A stretch of DNA of 9,853 nt from Nitrospirales bacterium (lineage in GTDB: Bacteria; Nitrospirota; Nitrospiria; Nitrospirales; UBA8639): assembly GCA_029261305.1 (NCBI GenBank), contig JAJDBO010000106.1, positions 1 through 9,853 of the forward strand, in the 5' to 3' direction. Under the pieces are notes generated by a model that was not told the origin of the DNA, did no database searches, and worked only from the letters and a program-made list of their open reading frames with translations. The number at the start of each line of letters is the position of its first letter. Positions within the stretch are counted from its first letter, which is position 1. The position numbers and the translations under genes are program-made. This document shows positions 6,650 to 9,853 of the stretch, piece by piece.

Positions 6650-7225
6650 ATGGAACTGGCGATCACCTCATTATCCCTCACGGCCAATAAGACACTTCGT
6701 TATTTAAAGCCCTTGGCGGCACTCGCGTGTGGAAGCCTCCTTATCTGTTTGGTCATGTACTTCGGGCTACTCGGGCCCGCTGAAGACCGGCAAGCGGAAA
6801 TATTGAACACACTCAATCAACTGAGACATCAGCAAGTCACTCGGGTCACTGCGAAATCGACGCAAGCGCAATTAGCCAAAATTTGGAAAAAACTTCCTGC
6901 GCCAGAAGAATTCTCCGACTTGGGAGTCACAATCACAGGGCTGGCCAAGTCCAATAAGGTTCACATTCCCGGCATGCAATATCATCAAGACAAGCAAGAT
7001 AAAAAAAAGGCCGGGTTGGCCACCAAAGGATCAATTTCATTCGAAGCCTTTGGGGCTTATGAAGCCATTCGCAAATTTATCTTTGAACTAGAAACGTCCG
7101 GCACATATTTGATCATTGAAAAATTGTCGGCGGAACGCTCAAAAAAGACAGAAGATGTCGCCTTTAAAATACGAATCGGCACCTATTTCAAACCTGATTC
7201 AGCCTTATCGGTGAAAGGGTTATAA
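6650..7225 (+). CDS. pilO: PilO-like inner-membrane platform protein
   Basis: This 191-residue bitopic protein has a cytoplasmic N-terminus, a membrane helix at about 20-43, a short coiled coil (45-75) and a periplasmic ferredoxin-like domain. The part 'LPAPEEFSDLGVTITGLAKS' (82-101), followed by 'SFEAFGAYEAIRKFIFELET' (130-149) and a strand of the 'LIIEKLSAER' type, is the usual PilO order: P-x-x-x-E/F, helix, 'f.G.Y..i..Fl..le', then a beta strand. PilO forms a heterodimer with PilN and contacts PilP/GspC. A Lys/Asp-rich loop (114-120) is inserted between the two halves. An AGGAA ribosome site (6640-6644) overlaps the pilN-like stop codon and is spaced 5 nt from the ATG; it is the best SD in the cluster. 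Confidence 0.86.
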   Translation: MELAITSLSLTANKTLRYLKPLAALACGSLLICLVMYFGLLGPAEDRQAEILNTLNQLRHQQVTRVTAKSTQAQLAKIWKKLPAPEEFSDLGVTITGLAKSNKVHIPGMQYHQDKQDKKKAGLATKGSISFEAFGAYEAIRKFIFELETSGTYLIIEKLSAERSKKTEDVAFKIRIGTYFKPDSALSVKGL

Positions 7226-7230
7226 GCCCC

Positions 7231-7845
7231 GTGACCAAACGCGAAAAAGGGCTTCTCTTGGGTGGATTACTCTTGGTCTGGGGGACATTGATGTTTGTCG
7301 ATAGGCTTGAACAAGAAGATCAACAATTCCCAACTCCTACCACCCCTGGGGCAAATACCACGAGCCAAGCCACCCGCGGAAAACAAGCCACGGCCACGGG
7401 AATGAACCGACCATTGATTAATATTGAACTAAATACGCCTAGAAATATTTTTGCATCCCTTCAGGACCCAAATCGGCCAAAACCCAAAATTGCCAAGCCT
7501 CGACCCAAACCAAAAACCACAGCACCAACTCCACCTAAACCTAAACCAGTCCCTACCCGAATCACACCGCCAAAACCGTCACCAAATAAGGCCGCCATCC
7601 AGCAAGCCCAACTGCAGTTAAAGAAATTTCAATTTCTAGGATATTTGACAAAACAAGGCGAGCAACAAGTGTTCCTAAGTAATGGTCAAGCCATATACAT
7701 CATGAAACAAGGAGAAACCCTCGAAGGGAATATTCAGGTAAAGTCCATTGAGGCAAGCAGCGTGGTGCTGTCCAAACACCTCAAGAACATTGGCGAAACG
7801 GTTGAAGCCACCCTTCCTTTAACTAAAGAAGGAAGTAAGACTTAG
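7231..7845 (+). CDS. PilP/GspC-like periplasmic linker protein with Pro/Lys-rich linker
   Basis: This 204-residue protein has a short basic N-terminus (MTKREK), one membrane helix (about 7-24), a Thr/Gln-rich stretch, the segment 'LNTPRNIFASL' (67-77) that recalls the 'R.PF' signature near the GspC/PilP homology region, and a linker of about 38 residues made almost wholly of Pro, Lys, Thr and Arg (82-120). The C-terminal domain (about 124-195) contains 'FQFLGYLTKQGEQQVFLSNG', then 'VKSIEASSVVL', the strand pattern of the GspC HR/PilP fold that contacts the secretin N-domains. The GTG start is 5 nt after the pilO-like stop; the first in-frame ATG lies beyond the basic region and most of the membrane helix, so GTG is required. 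A membrane helix is GspC-like, whereas PilP is usually a lipoprotein; no lipobox is present. Confidence 0.78.
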   Translation: MTKREKGLLLGGLLLVWGTLMFVDRLEQEDQQFPTPTTPGANTTSQATRGKQATATGMNRPLINIELNTPRNIFASLQDPNRPKPKIAKPRPKPKTTAPTPPKPKPVPTRITPPKPSPNKAAIQQAQLQLKKFQFLGYLTKQGEQQVFLSNGQAIYIMKQGETLEGNIQVKSIEASSVVLSKHLKNIGETVEATLPLTKEGSKT

Positions 7846-7852
7846 CTCCATC

Positions 7853-8602
7853 ATGTATGGTCCTTCCAAGATGAAGTGCTGGTTATTCGGATGGGTGATA
7901 TGGTCTTGTATGATTATTACCACGGCACCGGTTACCGCCACCATGTATAAATGTTTTGACCCCACTGGTTCCATGGTCCTAACGGATAGCCCCGCACAAT
8001 TGGAAGATTGTACGGTATTAGATCCCACGAAACCCACGGCCCAAATATCCAAGCCGGCTCCTAGCAAACCCAATCGCGTTTCGCGGTCTCGTCAACGACG
8101 CCAGCCGGTAACCTCCCAACGACAAGAAAGACAGTTTTCACAAGGAGCAGAGCCAAATGAGGCATTTCAAGAAGAATCAAAAGATTCTTCGGAGAAAAAC
8201 AAACCCGAACCCATCACCATACCCATCACGAAAATTGGTGGATCCATAGTGGTTCAAGTCTTACTCAATAATTCGGTAGATGCCCATCTCATTGTGGACA
8301 CAGGAGCCACCATGACCGTGATCTCCTACGATCTTGGCATTGAGTTGGGATTACTCTCGGGATCAGATGTCAGCTTGAATACTGTGAATACCGCTGGAGG
8401 ATCGGTTCAAGTCAGCATGACGAAAGTGGGAACGGTGCAAGTGGGTGCAGCTACAGCCTCAAATGTAGCCGTAGCCATCCACGATTTGCCGGATGGGATC
8501 TCAGGCGTCTCAGGACTCCTCGGCATGTCCTTCCTCAGAAACTTCGAAGTCACCCTCGACGCCGATCGAGGCCTCCTCCGCTTACTCCCAAAAGTCCAAT
8601 AG
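7853..8602 (+). CDS. exported DUF4124 plus retropepsin-like aspartyl protease protein
   Basis: This 249-residue protein has two recognisable parts. The N-terminus is a signal peptide or anchor ending near 'TAPVTA' (24-29). It is followed by a DUF4124-type segment (30-55, 'MYKCFDPTGSMVLTDSP', with Cys34 and Cys53), a small periplasmic domain of unknown role. A Gln/Arg/Ser/Glu-rich linker (about 60-117) leads to a retropepsin-like domain (about 120-247) with the catalytic-type motif V-D149-T-G-A-T and the later flanking 'GLLGMSFLRNFEVTLD' (221-236), as in the clan AA single-domain aspartic proteases of bacteria. Such proteins should act as dimers. Substrate is unknown. It begins 8 nt after the previous stop and probably belongs to the same transcript. 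ATG 7871, six codons in, is an alternative start; neither has a well-spaced SD. Confidence 0.86.
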   Translation: MYGPSKMKCWLFGWVIWSCMIITTAPVTATMYKCFDPTGSMVLTDSPAQLEDCTVLDPTKPTAQISKPAPSKPNRVSRSRQRRQPVTSQRQERQFSQGAEPNEAFQEESKDSSEKNKPEPITIPITKIGGSIVVQVLLNNSVDAHLIVDTGATMTVISYDLGIELGLLSGSDVSLNTVNTAGGSVQVSMTKVGTVQVGAATASNVAVAIHDLPDGISGVSGLLGMSFLRNFEVTLDADRGLLRLLPKVQ

Positions 8603-8628
8603 TTCTTCTTGAATGATGAGGAGGAGCA

Positions 8629-9669
8629 TTATTGACTGACGGGCCCAAGGGCTCCAAGGTGGGCAAACTCGCCGACGTTCAACAGGGGGGAATCCGTTTT
8701 GAGTCTGAAATCCCCACGGTCGGGCGCTACGAAATGTGGTGAAACATAGACGTCTTGGTTTGCCTTGTTCGCTGCGTCTGTTGAGACGGCACTTCCATTC
8801 ATTTGCTCATGCATTCCATTGTTGTGAAAGGCGTTGTGGGATCTAGCTACGTTCATCTTTGAAAAATAGGCCACGCCAACTTTTGAGTTCGTGATAATGT
8901 TCCCTCGAATTTCTCCGGAGGAATCGTCTTGAAATTTTATCCCACCGCCATTGTTGACTAAGGTATTTTGCACAACCGTGGCCTGCCCTTTATCCGCAAC
9001 TAAGACCGCCTCAAATAAGCTTCGCGTGATCACATTATTTTTGAGTTCCACTCGCGAGTTCCCACCTACTGACACCCCATGATCATTATCATGGATAATA
9101 TTACCCGCAAGGATGGCATCTGAATCAGCAAAGGCCATTCCGGTAGTTTCACTTCCGCCCACGATACAATTTTCAATGCGTACCCGTTGCACTTGTTGGC
9201 TAAAAATTAATCCATTGACATGAAGATCTCGGAGGGTCACCCCCGCTCCATTAAAAATACCTACGCCAAGACCGCCATGTTGCTGAATGGTCATCCCGCT
9301 AATTTCGACATTGGTAGCGCCGTATGGCCATTTCCCTATATGCAAAGTCCCCACACGTTCCAACCCAGCGATGAACACTTTTTTCATGCCCTCACCAATG
9401 ACTTTGAGGCCTTCCTTACTATGAACGGTAACATCTTCGACATAATTTCCGGCTTTGATGAAAATTGTATCACCGCTATGCGCTTGATCAATGGCCTCTT
9501 GGATGGATAGGAATTGCCCGGTTCCGTCTACGGCCACTACCCAGGTAGCACCACCGGCAGTCTCTGTGCCATGAGGAATGAACCCCTCTTGAGCCAAAGC
9601 GATACTGGCCCCAAACCACAGAGAAAGCACGATCATGAAAACATTGATTGATGCGAATTTTCTAATCAC
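8629..9669 (-). CDS. exported right-handed parallel beta-helix protein
   Basis: From the GTG used here the product is 346 residues. It has a standard signal peptide (basic MIRK, hydrophobic core, 'ASIALA|Q') followed by 'WVVAVDGTGQFLSIQEAID', 'SGDTIFIKAGNYVEDVTV' and 'LKVIGEGMKKVFI', the typical entry of pectin-lyase-like beta-helix proteins. Several coils of about 22 residues come next, each with Asn/Gly-rich turns ('IENCIVGGSETTGMAF', 'GNIIHDNDHGVSVGGNS', 'NNVITRSLFEAVLV', 'QNTLVNNGGGIKF', 'GNIITNSKVGVAYF'). The C-terminus 'DFRLKTDSPLLNVGE' is the usual end motif of this family. No catalytic residues can be assigned; NosD-like, polysaccharide-binding or lyase roles are all possible. GTG 9669 has a GGGA 7 nt upstream and gives a clean signal peptide; an in-frame TTG at 9693 would add eight residues. 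It is convergent to the secretion cluster, with 26 bp between the stops. Confidence 0.85.
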   Translation of the reverse strand: MIRKFASINVFMIVLSLWFGASIALAQEGFIPHGTETAGGATWVVAVDGTGQFLSIQEAIDQAHSGDTIFIKAGNYVEDVTVHSKEGLKVIGEGMKKVFIAGLERVGTLHIGKWPYGATNVEISGMTIQQHGGLGVGIFNGAGVTLRDLHVNGLIFSQQVQRVRIENCIVGGSETTGMAFADSDAILAGNIIHDNDHGVSVGGNSRVELKNNVITRSLFEAVLVADKGQATVVQNTLVNNGGGIKFQDDSSGEIRGNIITNSKVGVAYFSKMNVARSHNAFHNNGMHEQMNGSAVSTDAANKANQDVYVSPHFVAPDRGDFRLKTDSPLLNVGEFAHLGALGPVSQ

Positions 9670-9726
9670 CACTTTTTCCCATCTTGGTATCAAGTTCGTA
9701 TTGAGGCATTAAACACCCCTATTAGG

Positions 9727-9756
9727 CACATACAGGAAGTCTCTGGAGACGGTCAA
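9727..9756 (-). promoter_or_regulatory. candidate promoter of the beta-helix gene with an operator-like palindrome in the spacer
   Basis: On the minus strand a TTGACC (9756-9751) matches the -35 consensus at five of six positions. After 17-18 bp comes GTATGT/TATGTG (9733-9727), a poor -10. The spacer holds a perfect 5-bp inverted repeat, GTCTC-2 nt-GAGAC (9739-9750), directly next to the -35 box, where a repressor could bind. The start of translation would lie about 55-60 bp downstream. The weak -10 keeps confidence low. Confidence 0.3.
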
Positions 9757-9845
9757 GTTTCTCACACTTTTCTCGTTTCCATCCACCCTCGACGTCCAGA
9801 TTAAATGCCTTTATTATGTTCCGATATGATCATGGTCGGCTTAAC

Positions 9846-9851
9846 AGGAGG
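9846..9851 (+). promoter_or_regulatory. Shine-Dalgarno-like AGGAGG at the window end, probably of a + strand gene beyond it
   Basis: The window ends AACAGGAGGCT, a near-perfect ribosome site and stronger than any before the genes in this window. A start codon would be expected 4-8 nt past the window. A TATGAT hexamer at 9825-9830 could be a -10, but no good -35 is seen upstream of it. The start codon itself is not in view. The rest of 9694-9853 contains no gene that I can support. Confidence 0.35.
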
Positions 9852-9853
9852 CT

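Noticed and set aside
8603..8625. possible terminator hairpin between the convergent genes
   Set aside because: The 8-bp stem (8603-8610 with 8618-8625) needs three G-U pairs on the + strand, does not form on the minus strand, and has no U tract.
9220..9510. + strand ORF of 96 codons inside the beta-helix gene
   Set aside because: It mirrors a strongly supported gene on the other strand and shows no domain pattern.
9648..9710. 15-codon minus-strand ORF (MPQYELDTKMGKSGD) before the beta-helix gene as a leader peptide
   Set aside because: No ribosome site and no regulatory amino-acid run or attenuator structure; likely chance.

Overview
The window carries most of one co-directional gene cluster for a type II secretion / type IV pilus-like machine on the + strand. 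It is followed by one convergent gene for an exported beta-helix protein. I see no RNA genes, CRISPR arrays, insertion sequences or phage genes. Base composition looks close to 50% G+C by eye. The gene mix resembles clusters seen in Nitrospirota, with some similarity to deltaproteobacterial and acidobacterial ones: cohesin-tailed upstream protein, GspG-like pseudopilins, GspE and GspF, then PilM-, PilN-, PilO- and PilP/GspC-like proteins. Assignment to a Nitrospira-like bacterium is an inference from general family knowledge, not from a marker gene. The organism is certainly Gram-negative (lipoprotein, LysM and PilMNO-type parts).

Layout. Positions 2-133 hold the last 43 codons of a protein with a cohesin-like C-terminus, most likely the tail of a secretin or a separate cohesin protein. 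One base later begins the first of two tandem pseudopilin genes (135-650 and 625-1038, overlapping). Then come a coiled-coil LysM lipoprotein (1046-1822), the polytopic inner-membrane platform protein GspF/PilC (1835-3043), a 93-bp gap filled mostly by degenerate 7-bp repeats (3051-3128), and the GspE/PilB assembly ATPase (3137-4867). ATGA overlaps link this to a PilM-like protein (4864-6036) and a PilN-like protein (6033-6641). A PilO-like protein (6650-7225), a PilP/GspC-like protein with a Pro/Lys-rich linker (7231-7845) and an exported DUF4124 plus retropepsin-like protein (7853-8602) follow with gaps of 5-8 bp. The convergent gene (8629-9669, minus strand) encodes a signal-peptide-bearing right-handed beta-helix protein. 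The last 160 bp are intergenic; a strong Shine-Dalgarno-like AGGAGG ends the window and suggests a + strand gene just beyond it.

How the parts would work together (inference from the families). The ATPase in the cytoplasm drives GspF, which together with the PilM-PilN-PilO platform assembles processed pseudopilins into a short periplasmic fibre. The PilP/GspC-like protein links the platform to an outer-membrane secretin encoded upstream or elsewhere, and the LysM lipoprotein may anchor the complex to peptidoglycan. Prepilin peptidase, a full secretin, and GspH/I/J/K minor pseudopilins are not in this window. What is transported is unknown. The beta-helix protein and the aspartyl-protease-like protein are exported candidates for substrate or processing partner, but nothing in the sequence proves this.
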